Positions 8,655 to 16,177 of a stretch of DNA of 64,000 nucleotides are shown here, one piece after another. Position 1 is the stretch's first letter, and each line of letters opens with the position of its first letter. Both the position numbers and the translations under genes were made by a program. The stretch is from Streptomyces hoynatensis (GTDB lineage Bacteria > Actinomycetota > Actinomycetes > Streptomycetales > Streptomycetaceae), in contig NZ_RBAL01000005.1 in assembly GCF_003626535.1 (NCBI RefSeq), positions 310,001 through 374,000 on the forward strand, read 5' to 3'. Below the pieces are notes generated by a model. That model did not search any database, was not told where the DNA came from, and was given only the letters and a program-made list of their open reading frames with translations.

Positions 8655-9619
8655 ACGATCTTGCCGACGTGGTCGCTCGCCTCCATGACCCGGTGCGCCT
8701 GCGCCGCCTCGGCCATGGGCAGCGTCCGGTCCACCACGGCCCGCACGCGCCCGTCCGCCAGCAGCGGCCAGACGTGCTCGCGGACGGCGGCCACCACCGC
8801 CGCCTTCTCCGCGGGCGGCCTGGCCCGCAGCGAGGTCGCCGTGATCGCGCCGCGCTTGGCCAGCAGCGCGGAGAGGTCGAGTTCGGCACGGGTCCCGCCC
8901 TGCATGCCGATCACCGCGAGCCGCCCGCCGGGCGCGAGGGCGGCGATGTTCCGCGCCAGGTACGCGGCGCCGACGATGTCCAGCACGACGTCCGCGCCCG
9001 CGCCCCCGGTGGCCTCCGCGAGCCGCTCGACGAAGTCCTCCTCCCGGTAGTTGACGAGGATGTCCGCGCCCAGCTCGGCGCAACGCGCCAGCTTCCCGGC
9101 GCTGCCCGCGGTCACCGCGACCCGGGCGCCCACCGCCTTGCCCAGCTGGATCGCGAGCGTGCCGATGCCGCTGCCGCCGCCGTGCACGAGCAGGGTCTCG
9201 CCCGGCCGAAGCCCCGCGATCATGAACACGTTGGACCAGACCGTGCAGACGACCTCGGGCAGGGCGGCGGCCGTCACCAGGTCGAGGCCCCCGGGCACGG
9301 GCAGCACCTGCCCGGCGGGCACGGCCACGCGCTCCGCGTAGCCGCCCCCCGCGAGCAGCGCGCAGACCTCGTCCCCCACGCGCCAGCCGGTGACGCCCTC
9401 GCCCACCGCCGCCACCCGGCCCGCGCACTCGAGCCCCGGATAGGGCGAGGCGCCGGGCGGCGGGTCGTAGAAGCCTCGCCGCTGCAGCACGTCGGCCCGG
9501 TTCACGCCGCTCGCCGCCACCTCGACCAGCACCTCGCCCTCGCCCGCCACCGGCTCGGGCACCCGGGCCCACACCAGCGCCTCGGGGCCGCCCGGTTCGG
9601 AAATCGTGATCGCATGCAT
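8642..9619 (-). CDS. NAD(P)H-quinone oxidoreductase, zinc-independent MDR family (PIG3-like)
   Basis: 325 residues. It has the GroES-like N-terminal domain ('PVAGEGEVLVEVAASGVNRADVLQRRGFYDPPPGASPYPGLECAGRV' region) and a Rossmann domain with 'LVHGGGSGIGTLAIQLGKAVGARV'. The zinc-ligand cysteines of alcohol dehydrogenases are absent. The 'GVNRADVLQRRG' and 'GFYDPPPG' strings are typical of the PIG3/TP53I3 group that reduces quinones with NADPH. The ATG at 9619 starts a full-length family member. It lies alone between two small minus-strand genes, so its substrate is not indicated by context. Confidence 0.9.
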   Translation of the reverse strand: MHAITISEPGGPEALVWARVPEPVAGEGEVLVEVAASGVNRADVLQRRGFYDPPPGASPYPGLECAGRVAAVGEGVTGWRVGDEVCALLAGGGYAERVAVPAGQVLPVPGGLDLVTAAALPEVVCTVWSNVFMIAGLRPGETLLVHGGGSGIGTLAIQLGKAVGARVAVTAGSAGKLARCAELGADILVNYREEDFVERLAEATGGAGADVVLDIVGAAYLARNIAALAPGGRLAVIGMQGGTRAELDLSALLAKRGAITATSLRARPPAEKAAVVAAVREHVWPLLADGRVRAVVDRTLPMAEAAQAHRVMEASDHVGKIVLTR

Positions 9620-9655
9620 GCCACGGAAACTACTCCCGGGGCCGCCCGCGGCGGC

Positions 9656-9976
9656 TCACAGATAGATCTGCCGCGTGCACTTCGTACAGAACGACTTGCC
9701 GTTGCGCTTCTCCAGCTTCGCGTGGTCGCACAGCCCCGCCGCGCCCAGGCGGCGGCCCGCCTCGCCCCTGATGACCCGCTCCAGCTCCGCGATGCAGCGG
9801 GCGCAGGCGTACAACTCCCCCTCCGGCAGGGCCCCCACCTGCCCGAGCGACCGCACGCTCAGCCCGTCCCTGCCGCAGTACAGCCGGCAGCGGCCCCGGC
9901 GCCATGCGCTCGGGCGTGCCGGGGACGGCCGGGCGCCCGCCGGCGCCACAAGCACCTTTACCTCACTGCCGCCCAT
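9656..9976 (-). CDS. Small cysteine-rich protein, possible zinc-binding
   Basis: 106 residues, family not recognised. The N-terminal third is basic and low-complexity. Then come 'RLYCGRDGLSVRSLG', 'YACARCIAELERVI', 'LCDHAKLE' and 'SFCTKCTRQIYL'. Six cysteines occur, including two CxxC pairs ('CARC' and 'CTKC'), which suggests one or two structural zinc sites. The ATG at 9976 has GGGAG eight bases upstream and AGGAGG further up. It is divergently transcribed from the helix-turn-helix/DUF397 pair with about 120 bases between starts, so the three genes could form one regulatory unit like those around whiJ-type loci. That link is an inference from position only. Confidence 0.65.
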   Translation of the reverse strand: MGGSEVKVLVAPAGARPSPARPSAWRRGRCRLYCGRDGLSVRSLGQVGALPEGELYACARCIAELERVIRGEAGRRLGAAGLCDHAKLEKRNGKSFCTKCTRQIYL

Positions 9977-10098
9977 GTGCGTCGCTCCCTGCCTCCTGGG
10001 TACCTAACAGCGCGTACCTCCACCATCACCCTCCGGCGTCCGGCAGGACAGGGGCTCAAGGTTTCTCACCGTTTCGGAAAGTCGAAGGACTGGAGCAC

Positions 10099-10923
10099 GT
10101 GAACGGGTTCACCGGCAGCGAACACAGCGACGGCTACGCCTACTTCGGCTTCGAGGTGCGGGAAGCGCGCCGGCACGCGAAGATGACGCAGAAGGAGCTC
10201 GCGGACGCGACGCACTACCAGCCGCCCTACGTCAGCAAGGTGGAGAACGGGCTGCTGCTCGGCAGCGAGCACTTCGCGGCGGCCTGCGACCGGGTGTTCG
10301 GCTCCTGGGGGTTCTTCGCCAGGCTCCGCGACCGGATCAGCAGGCGCGAGCACCCCACCTGGTTCGAGCCGTACGTGGGCCTCGAGGCGAAGGCCGAGAG
10401 CATCCTCGACTACAGCGCGAACCTCATCATGGGGGCGTTCCAGACCGAGAGTTACGCCTACGCCATCTACCGCACCGCGCACCCCACGGCCTCGGAGGAG
10501 TGGGTGCGGCGGATGGTCGACGCGCGGATGCGCAGACACGAGCTGCTCGACCGGGAGAATCCACCACTCTTCTGGGTGATTCTGGACGAATGCTGCCTGC
10601 GGCGGAGGATCGGCGGCACGAAGGTCATGGGCGGGCAACTCGACCACCTGCTGGCGGAGGCCGACTCCCCGGCCGTCACCCTTCAGGTGCTGCCCTTCGC
10701 CGCGGGTGCACCCCCCGCTGCCGAGAGCTTCACGCTGCTGACCTTCGCGGAGGAGGCGACGCTGCTCTACGAGGAGTCGTGGACGGGTGGGCACGTGGTT
10801 GACTCGTCGTCGCACGTGACGGCTGCGACGGCGGCCTACGACCGGTTGCGCGCCAACGCCTTGTCGCCCGACGATTCGCTGGCGCTCATCAAGGATGTGA
10901 GGGTGGAGGAGTATTCCCGATGA
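10099..10923 (+). CDS. XRE helix-turn-helix regulator with DUF5753 domain
   Basis: 274 residues from the GTG at 10099, which has TGGAG four bases upstream; the frame is open further upstream but without a convincing start. The N-terminal helix-turn-helix is 'VREARRHAKMTQKELADATHYQPPYVSKVENG', followed by the conserved 'FEPYVGLEAKAESILDYSANLIMGAFQTESYAYAIYR' opening of DUF5753, which continues to the C-terminus. Streptomycetes carry dozens of such proteins, often paired with a DUF397 protein and sometimes with an anti-sigma-like ATPase; some pairs control development or antibiotic production (whiJ, abaA type). Its stop overlaps the DUF397 start (ATGA), so the two are coupled. Confidence 0.92.
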   Translation: MNGFTGSEHSDGYAYFGFEVREARRHAKMTQKELADATHYQPPYVSKVENGLLLGSEHFAAACDRVFGSWGFFARLRDRISRREHPTWFEPYVGLEAKAESILDYSANLIMGAFQTESYAYAIYRTAHPTASEEWVRRMVDARMRRHELLDRENPPLFWVILDECCLRRRIGGTKVMGGQLDHLLAEADSPAVTLQVLPFAAGAPPAAESFTLLTFAEEATLLYEESWTGGHVVDSSSHVTAATAAYDRLRANALSPDDSLALIKDVRVEEYSR

Positions 10924-11150
10924 AGTTCACGTTCGACCTGTCTGCCGCGGAGTGGGTCGCGTCACGCCACAGCAGCGGGAACGGCGGGCAGTGCGTCGAG
11001 TTCGCGCGGAACCTGGCGGCCTCCTGCGGGGCGGTGCCGGTGCGGGACTCCAAGGCGCCCGAGCGTCCTGCCCTGGCCTTCCCGGTCCGGGGCTGGGCCG
11101 ACTTCGTCGCGGCCGTCGCCGACGGGAGGCTCGGCGCCCGCCACCCCTGA
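10920..11150 (+). CDS. DUF397 domain small protein
   Basis: 76 residues matching the DUF397 pattern in order: 'EWVASRHSSGNGGQCVEFARN' followed by 'AVPVRDSKAPERPALAFPVRGWADFVAAV'. DUF397 proteins act with an adjacent XRE/DUF5753 regulator, probably by binding it. The ATG at 10920 overlaps the stop of that regulator by four bases. A 16-bp hairpin follows about 60 bases after its stop. Confidence 0.93.
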   Translation: MKFTFDLSAAEWVASRHSSGNGGQCVEFARNLAASCGAVPVRDSKAPERPALAFPVRGWADFVAAVADGRLGARHP

Positions 11151-11207
11151 CAGGACGGCGTGAGCGCACCGCGCGGCCCCTCTGGCCGGGTGGCCGTGCC
11201 CGCGGAC

Positions 11208-11246
11208 CGCGGCCCCGCCGCCCGGCGTGAGGGCGGCGGGGCCGCG
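11208..11246. terminator. Bidirectional hairpin between convergent genes
   Basis: A perfect 16-bp stem: CGCGGCCCCGCCGCCC at 11208-11223 with its complement at 11231-11246, loop GGCGTGA. It lies between the DUF397 gene (plus) and the zinc-finger gene (minus, ending 11269), so it can serve both. Confidence 0.8.
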
Positions 11247-11268
11247 GCGCGGAGGAGAAGAGCGGGGG

Positions 11269-11550
11269 TCAGGAGGAGAAGAACAGCCCGGCCAGGCCGC
11301 CGCGGCGGTGGCCGTAGTGCCCGTGGTGCCCGTGGTGCGGCGCTCCCCAGGCGGGGCCGGACTGGTGGTAGTTCGGCGGCGGCGGGGGCGGCGGAGGAGC
11401 GGCCTGCGGAGCCCACTGGGCCTCGAGTTGCGTGATGTGCTCCAGCTCGCCGTAGTCGAGGAAGATCCCCCGGCAGCCGCTGCACTGCTCGATCTGCACC
11501 CCGCTTCTGCTGAACGTGTGCATGGGTGCACCGCACTTGGGACACTGCAT
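11269..11550 (-). CDS. Zinc-finger (zf-TFIIB) domain protein
   Basis: 93 residues. The N-terminus has the TFIIB-type zinc ribbon: 'MQCPKCGAPMHTF' and 'IEQCSGCRGIFLDYGELEHI', giving two CxxC pairs about 20 residues apart. The remainder is Pro-, His- and Gly-rich ('PPPPPPPPNYHQ', 'HHGHHGHYGHRRGG') and could bind metal. The ATG at 11550 is preferred to the one at 11562 because GGAG stands six bases before it and known relatives start with MQCPKCG. The role of this common family is unknown. It is followed by a phosphotransferase gene on the same strand upstream. Confidence 0.85.
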   Translation of the reverse strand: MQCPKCGAPMHTFSRSGVQIEQCSGCRGIFLDYGELEHITQLEAQWAPQAAPPPPPPPPNYHQSGPAWGAPHHGHHGHYGHRRGGLAGLFFSS

Positions 11551-11586
11551 CGTCGGCTCCATGGTCGATTCGCTTGTCTCCTCACC

Positions 11587-12723
11587 CTACGGCAGGCCCG
11601 CGATCCGCACACAGGCGTCGGCGAAAGCCTGTCCCGCCTCGTCGGGCGGCCGCCCCGACACCAGCGCCCTGGCGGCCAGCTGGGCGGTCAACGCCCGTGC
11701 GGGGCCGTCGAGTCGGGGCCAGGGGTCCTCGCCGAGGGTGCCGGTGGCCGACTGGTACGCGGACAGCAGGCGGTCCCACTCCGCGGCGGGCAGCAGCCCG
11801 GCCGCGTACCAGGCCGCGGGGCGGGCGAGGTCCCAGGCGGGGTCGCCGAGGCCGAGGTCGTCGACGTCGATGAGGTGCCAGGGTCCCTCCGGCCGCGGGT
11901 GGCGCACCAACTGCCCCAGGTGGAAGTCGCCGTGGCACAGCACGGGCCTGCCGCGCGCCTGGCCGCGATCCCCGCCGCGGTCCTGGGCGAGGGGGCCGAG
12001 GATGCGCTCGATGGCGCGGCGCACCTCCGGGTGCCCGGCCTCCGGCACGGCACGCAGCCGCCGCAGCGCCTCGGCCGCCCGGGCCGGGCCGCGGGCGGCG
12101 GGCAGCGGGCCGAGGTCCGCGAGGCGGGCCGGGTCGAGCGTGTGCAGCCGGGCGAGCAGCGCGGCGGCCGCCTCCCAGGGCACCTCGGGTCCCGGGGTGC
12201 GGTGGTCGAGCGGGGCGCCGTAGGGCCAGCGGGTGGCCACCCGGCCGCCGGGCAGCGGGTGGGCCACGGCCGGGGGCAGCGGCGGCAGCAGGATGCCGGC
12301 GAGCGCGGGGTGGGCGGCGACCGCGAGCCTGATCCCGATGTCTCCGGCGCGGGCCGCGTGGGCCTTGAGGACGGTGTCCCCGGCCCGGAGCACGAGGCCG
12401 TCCGGGCGGTCGGCGAGCACGGCCGGCCCGGCGGGCGGCGCGCCGGGCTCCGCCGCGGCGAGCCCGGCCAGGGCGGCCCTCAGGGCGGCGCCCGCCCCGC
12501 CGCCGGCGGGGTGCGGGGCGTCCCCGGGGCGCGCGGCGCTCCCCTCGCTCCCCTCGCTGCCGGCGCGACCCGGGTGGTCCGCGTGGTCCGCGCGACCGGT
12601 GTCCCCCGCGTGCCCCACGTGCGCCGCGTGATCCGCGCGACCGGTGTTCCCGGCGGGCGCGCGCCGGGCCGCGTTCGCCGCCGGCGGGCCGCTCGGGCGC
12701 CGCCCGCCGTTCGAGCCGTCCAC
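11587..12723 (-). CDS. Aminoglycoside-phosphotransferase-like (APH) kinase
   Basis: 378 residues. After about 60 low-complexity residues, rich in Gly-Arg-Ala-Asp-His repeats, comes a protein-kinase-like fold of the APH family. The catalytic loop is 'VLCHGDFHLGQLV' near residue 265 (Asp as base) and the metal-binding 'LIDVDDLGLGDPAWDLARPAAWYAAG' follows. The N-terminal lobe with 'GLVLRAGDTVLKAHA' supplies the ATP lysine. Such proteins phosphorylate small molecules, and resistance to aminoglycosides is not implied. The ATG at 12723 begins the repeat-rich extension, so the true start might be a later codon. It lies 30 bases downstream of the K+ channel stop and could be cotranscribed with it. 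Confidence 0.85.
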   Translation of the reverse strand: MDGSNGGRRPSGPPAANAARRAPAGNTGRADHAAHVGHAGDTGRADHADHPGRAGSEGSEGSAARPGDAPHPAGGGAGAALRAALAGLAAAEPGAPPAGPAVLADRPDGLVLRAGDTVLKAHAARAGDIGIRLAVAAHPALAGILLPPLPPAVAHPLPGGRVATRWPYGAPLDHRTPGPEVPWEAAAALLARLHTLDPARLADLGPLPAARGPARAAEALRRLRAVPEAGHPEVRRAIERILGPLAQDRGGDRGQARGRPVLCHGDFHLGQLVRHPRPEGPWHLIDVDDLGLGDPAWDLARPAAWYAAGLLPAAEWDRLLSAYQSATGTLGEDPWPRLDGPARALTAQLAARALVSGRPPDEAGQAFADACVRIAGLP

Positions 12724-12753
12724 GCCGGGAGCGTACGCCGGGCGCGCGGGGGC

Positions 12754-13872
12754 TCAGCGACGGGGGATGCGCCAGGAGCCGCGCCCCCGGTCGCGGGTGC
12801 CGGGCGGCTTGGCCTGGTGCTCCTGGGGGGTGACCCGGTGGATGACGACGAGGCGGTCGGTGAGTTCCAGCGTCGCCGCGTCGGGGTCGTCGAAGGGCAG
12901 CAGCCGGTGCCCCCGTATCACGGAGACCACGAGGTCCTCGCAGTCCCGCGGGGAACGCCCGGCCTCCGCCTTGGTGACCGGCCGCTCCCGGATGCTCAGC
13001 CCCTCCCCGTGCTGGATGAGGTCCTCCATCACCGCGCCGGAGCTCGGGCTGATCATGGAGAGGCCCAGCAGCCGCCCGACCGCGCTGGCGCTGGTGATCA
13101 CCGAGTCCGCGCCCGACTGCCGCAGCAGCGGCACGTTCTCCTCCTCGCGCACGGACGCGACTATGCGCACCGAGGAACTCAGCTGCCGCGCGGTCAGCGC
13201 CACGAGCACCGCGGTGTCGTCGCGCGGGGTGGAGATGATGACCTGCCTGGCCCGGTCCGCCCTCGCCCGCACCAGCACGCTGCTGCGGGTCGCGTCGCCG
13301 ATCACCCCGGCATAGCCCTCGGCGCTCGCCTGCTCCACGACGGCGGCGCTGGGGTCGACGACGACGATCTGGTCGCGGCCGAGGCCGGTGCTCATCAGCG
13401 TCTCGGCGGCGGAACGCCCCTTGGTGCCGAAGCCGACGATCACCGTGTGGTCGCGCACGGTCTTCCTCCAATGGGCCAGCCGCCACTGATCGCGGGTGCG
13501 TTCGGTGAGCACCTCGAGTGTGGTGCCCACCAGGATGATCAGAAACAGGACGCGCAGCGGCGTGATCAGCAGCGTCGTCAGCAGCCGCGCCTTGTCGGTG
13601 ACGGGCACGATGTCGCCGTAGCCCGTGGTGGAGAGCGAGACCGTCACGTAGTAGAGGCTGTCGACGAAGCCGACGGGCCCGCCCTCGACGTTGTCCCGGT
13701 AGCCGCTGCGGTCGGTGTAGACGATGACCAGCGCGGCGGCCATCGTCAGCGTCGCGAGCACCAGGCGGCGCACCACCTGGAGGAGCGGGCCGACGACGTC
13801 GCGCGGCAGCTGCACGCCGTGCGCCAGGTCGTCCCCGGTGCCGCGGCGGCCGCGCGCCGGGCGCAGCCTCAT
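12754..13872 (-). CDS. Two-TM potassium channel with RCK (TrkA-N) domain
   Basis: 372 residues. TM1 is near residues 27-47, then the pore loop with selectivity filter 'STTGYGDIVPV' and TM2 'LLTTLLITPLRVLFLIILVG'. A cytosolic RCK domain follows with the Rossmann motif 'HTVIVGFGTKGRSAAETL' and a C-terminal TrkA-C-like part. It should conduct K+ under control of a nucleotide or ion bound to RCK. The ATG at 13872 overlaps the MoeA stop (ATGA), so it is coupled to molybdenum-cofactor genes, an unusual partnership. The last residues are basic ('RDRGRGSWRIPRR'). Confidence 0.93.
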   Translation of the reverse strand: MRLRPARGRRGTGDDLAHGVQLPRDVVGPLLQVVRRLVLATLTMAAALVIVYTDRSGYRDNVEGGPVGFVDSLYYVTVSLSTTGYGDIVPVTDKARLLTTLLITPLRVLFLIILVGTTLEVLTERTRDQWRLAHWRKTVRDHTVIVGFGTKGRSAAETLMSTGLGRDQIVVVDPSAAVVEQASAEGYAGVIGDATRSSVLVRARADRARQVIISTPRDDTAVLVALTARQLSSSVRIVASVREEENVPLLRQSGADSVITSASAVGRLLGLSMISPSSGAVMEDLIQHGEGLSIRERPVTKAEAGRSPRDCEDLVVSVIRGHRLLPFDDPDAATLELTDRLVVIHRVTPQEHQAKPPGTRDRGRGSWRIPRR

Positions 13873-15167
13873 GTCGCCGGCAGGCCGAGGACGGCGACCG
13901 CGGCACCCGCCTCGGCCCCGCCCGGCGGGATGACGGCCAGGGCGCAGGCGGCGGCGATGCCGCGCAGCATGGCGGGCCCCGCGTAGGTCACCGGGCTCGC
14001 CTCGCCGAGTTCCCGGCAGCTCACCGGGACCAGCCTGGTGTCCGTGGGGTGGCCGCGGACGGCCGAGGTGAGCCTGGCGTGCCGCTCGGCGGGGGCGGGG
14101 CGGTCGGCGAGACCGCACAGCAGCGGCTCGGCGAGGGTCAGCAGGGCCGAGACCGCGGCGAGCGGGTTGCCCGGCAGGCCGATCAGGGGGACGCCGCCGG
14201 GGAGTTCGGCCAGCAGCATCGGGTGCCCCGGCCGCACCGCGACCCCGCCGATCAGCAGCTCGGCACCGAGTTCGGCCAGGATGGCGCGCAGGTGGTCGAC
14301 GGGCCCGCGGGCGGTGGAGCCGGTGGTGACGATCAGGTCGGCCCTGCTGGTGGCGATCGCCTCGCGCAGCGCCTCGGCGTCGTCGCCCAGCCGCCTGGTG
14401 ACCAGTGGCTGGGCGCCGAGGGCCGCCAGCCAGGGCGCGGTCATCGGGCCGAGGGCGTCCCTGATCCTGCCCTCCTGCGGCAGGCCGCGGAAGAGCAGTT
14501 CGTCGCCGAGGACCAGCACCTCGGCGCGGGGGCGTGGGCGCACCGTCAGCTGGTCGTAGCCCGCCGCGGCGGCGAGGCCGAGCGCGGCCGGGGTCAGCGG
14601 GGTGCGGGCGGGCAGCAGTTCCGCGCCCGTGCGGCACTCCTGGCCGCGGGGCCTGACGTTGGCGCCCGGCTGCATGCCGGGGCCGTGCAGCTGCCCTTCC
14701 GCCACCTTGCCGTCCTCGCTGCGCAGCACGGCCGTGGTGCCCTCGGGCGTGCGGGCGCCGGTGGCGATGGGCACCGCCTCCCCGTCGGTCAGGGGCACCG
14801 CGGCGGGCCCGCCGGCCAGGACCTGCCCGCCGGTCAGCCGCCAGGGGCCGGGGCCCGCGACGGCCCAGCCGTCCATGGCCGCGGTGTCGAACGCGGGCAG
14901 GTCGGTGAGGGCGGTGAGCGGCGCGGCCAGGGTGTGGCCGAGCGCCAGGTCGAGGGGCAGGCGGCGGGGCGGCAGCGGGCGGGCGGCCCGGTAGGCGGTG
15001 GCGCGGGCGGCCTCCCAGCCCGGCGTCTCGTGGGCCGCGCGGCCGGTGGGGCGGCGCGGCCCCGGGGCCGGGGCGCCGGCGGCCTCCCCGGCGGGGCCCT
15101 CGGCCGCGGCGCCCGCCCGGCCCGGCCCGTTGGCGAGGGCGAGCGCGTCGTCGAAGTCGTCGATCAC
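13869..15167 (-). CDS. moeA: Molybdopterin molybdenumtransferase MoeA
   Basis: 432 residues from a GTG at 15167 that overlaps the preceding stop (GTGA). It carries the conserved 'LPAFDTAAMDGWAV' loop, 'PIATGARTPEGTTAVL', the MoCF-type domain with 'TTGSTARGPVDHLR' and the C-terminal 'GLPGNPLAAV' region. MoeA inserts molybdate into adenylylated molybdopterin to make molybdenum cofactor. The first 80 residues are an Ala-Gly-Pro-rich extension before the fold begins. 'GSTARG' replaces the more usual 'GGTSVG' of MoeA, a variation at the substrate site that suggests an actinobacterial paralogue. It lies between a MobA-like gene and a K+ channel gene. Confidence 0.9.
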   Translation of the reverse strand: MIDDFDDALALANGPGRAGAAAEGPAGEAAGAPAPGPRRPTGRAAHETPGWEAARATAYRAARPLPPRRLPLDLALGHTLAAPLTALTDLPAFDTAAMDGWAVAGPGPWRLTGGQVLAGGPAAVPLTDGEAVPIATGARTPEGTTAVLRSEDGKVAEGQLHGPGMQPGANVRPRGQECRTGAELLPARTPLTPAALGLAAAAGYDQLTVRPRPRAEVLVLGDELLFRGLPQEGRIRDALGPMTAPWLAALGAQPLVTRRLGDDAEALREAIATSRADLIVTTGSTARGPVDHLRAILAELGAELLIGGVAVRPGHPMLLAELPGGVPLIGLPGNPLAAVSALLTLAEPLLCGLADRPAPAERHARLTSAVRGHPTDTRLVPVSCRELGEASPVTYAGPAMLRGIAAACALAVIPPGGAEAGAAVAVLGLPAT

Positions 15168-16072
15168 GGCTGCTTTTCCCGGTCCGTCCCGGCGTTCCCG
15201 GCGTTCCCGGCCTGCCCGGCGTTCCCGGCCTGCCCGGTTGCGCCGGCTTCCCCGTGCTCCGCGCTCCAGCGCGCGGCGAGCGCGGCGACCCGGCGCGCGG
15301 CCTCGGCGGGCGCCATGTCGTGCAGCGCCGCCGCGTAGCCGACGAGGAAGGTGGTGAGCGGCGCCGCCGGGCGGGCGACCGCGTGCGCGGACTCGCGGGC
15401 GGCGTCGAGCAGCACCCTGGTGTCCACCTCGGGGTCGATGCCGAGTTCGGCCTTCACTGCGGCGATCCATTCTTCAAGCACGTGCTCATGCTCCCTGATC
15501 CTCGTGCGGGCCGCGGAGATGTCCGCCCAGGTGTCGCAGTCGAGGCCGCCGGTGACGGGGATCGCCCGCAGGGCGAGGCCGGGCAGCAGCAGCCGCAGCG
15601 GAAGGCCGGAGAGGCTGCCGTGTTCCGCGGCGAGCAGGGCGAGTTCGCGGCGCAGCGGCTCGGTCCGGTAGACGGCCGTCAGGGGCTGGTCGCGGCCCGT
15701 CTCGTCGCGCAGCAGCGCGCCCTCCGCGTCCGGCGGCAGGGCGCGCAGGCGCCGCAGGGTGGCCGGGTCGAGGAAGGCCAGGTCGGCGGCGAGCACGGCG
15801 ACCAGCGGGGCGGAGGCGTGCCGCAGCCCGGCGTGCAGCGCGGCCAGCGGGCCGCCGCCCGGCGGCTCCTCGCGCGCCCAGCACAGCCGCGGGCCGCGGC
15901 CGGGGCGAACGGGGCGGCGGGGGCCGACCACGACGGCGCGTTCGGCCTCGGCGCAGGCGGCGAGCACCCGCTCCAGCAGCGTGCGCCCGCCCACGGTGAC
16001 CGCGGGCTTGTCGGCGCCGTTCAGCCGCCGGGCGGCGCCGCCGGCGAGGATGACCGCGTCGAAGCAGCTCAT
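15164..16072 (-). CDS. mobA: MobA-like nucleotidyltransferase fused to DUF6457 domain
   Basis: 302 residues. The N-terminal 190 residues are a molybdenum-cofactor guanylyltransferase-type fold with 'VILAGGAARRLNGADKPAVTVGGRTLLERVL' as nucleotide-binding loop and 'VAVLAADLAFLDP' as metal site. The C-terminal part ('VLEEWIAAVKAELGIDPEVDTRVLLDAARESAHAVARPAAPLTTFLVGYAA') matches the small DUF6457 domain, elsewhere a separate protein. The tail is a short Gly-Asn-Ala-Gly-Gln-Ala repeat. It would add GMP or CMP to molybdopterin. The ATG at 16072 lies about 105 bases after the E2 stop, with a 20-bp tandem repeat in between. It overlaps moeA by four bases. Confidence 0.88.
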   Translation of the reverse strand: MSCFDAVILAGGAARRLNGADKPAVTVGGRTLLERVLAACAEAERAVVVGPRRPVRPGRGPRLCWAREEPPGGGPLAALHAGLRHASAPLVAVLAADLAFLDPATLRRLRALPPDAEGALLRDETGRDQPLTAVYRTEPLRRELALLAAEHGSLSGLPLRLLLPGLALRAIPVTGGLDCDTWADISAARTRIREHEHVLEEWIAAVKAELGIDPEVDTRVLLDAARESAHAVARPAAPLTTFLVGYAAALHDMAPAEAARRVAALAARWSAEHGEAGATGQAGNAGQAGNAGNAGTDREKQP

Positions 16073-16112
16073 GACTCCACCACGGTACCCGGCGGGGCCG
16101 GGGGCACGGCGG

Positions 16113-16170
16113 ACGGCGGAGGAACGGCCGGGACGGCGGAGGAACGGCCGGGGCGGCGGAGGACGGCGGG
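16113..16170. repeat. 20-bp tandem repeat, about 2.9 copies
   Basis: ACGGCGGAGGAACGGCCGGG occurs at 16113-16132 and 16133-16152, with a degraded third copy to about 16170. It fills the gap between E2 and the MobA-like gene. No function is evident. Three copies without unique spacers exclude a CRISPR array. Confidence 0.75.
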
Positions 16171-16177
16171 GCGCGGG

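Noticed and set aside
11587..12723. Aminoglycoside resistance gene
   Set aside because: The fold is APH-like but no aminoglycoside-specific residues are identifiable; the family is broad.
16113..16170. Regular repeats that could suggest a CRISPR array
   Set aside because: Units abut without unique spacers and there are fewer than three copies; no cas genes.
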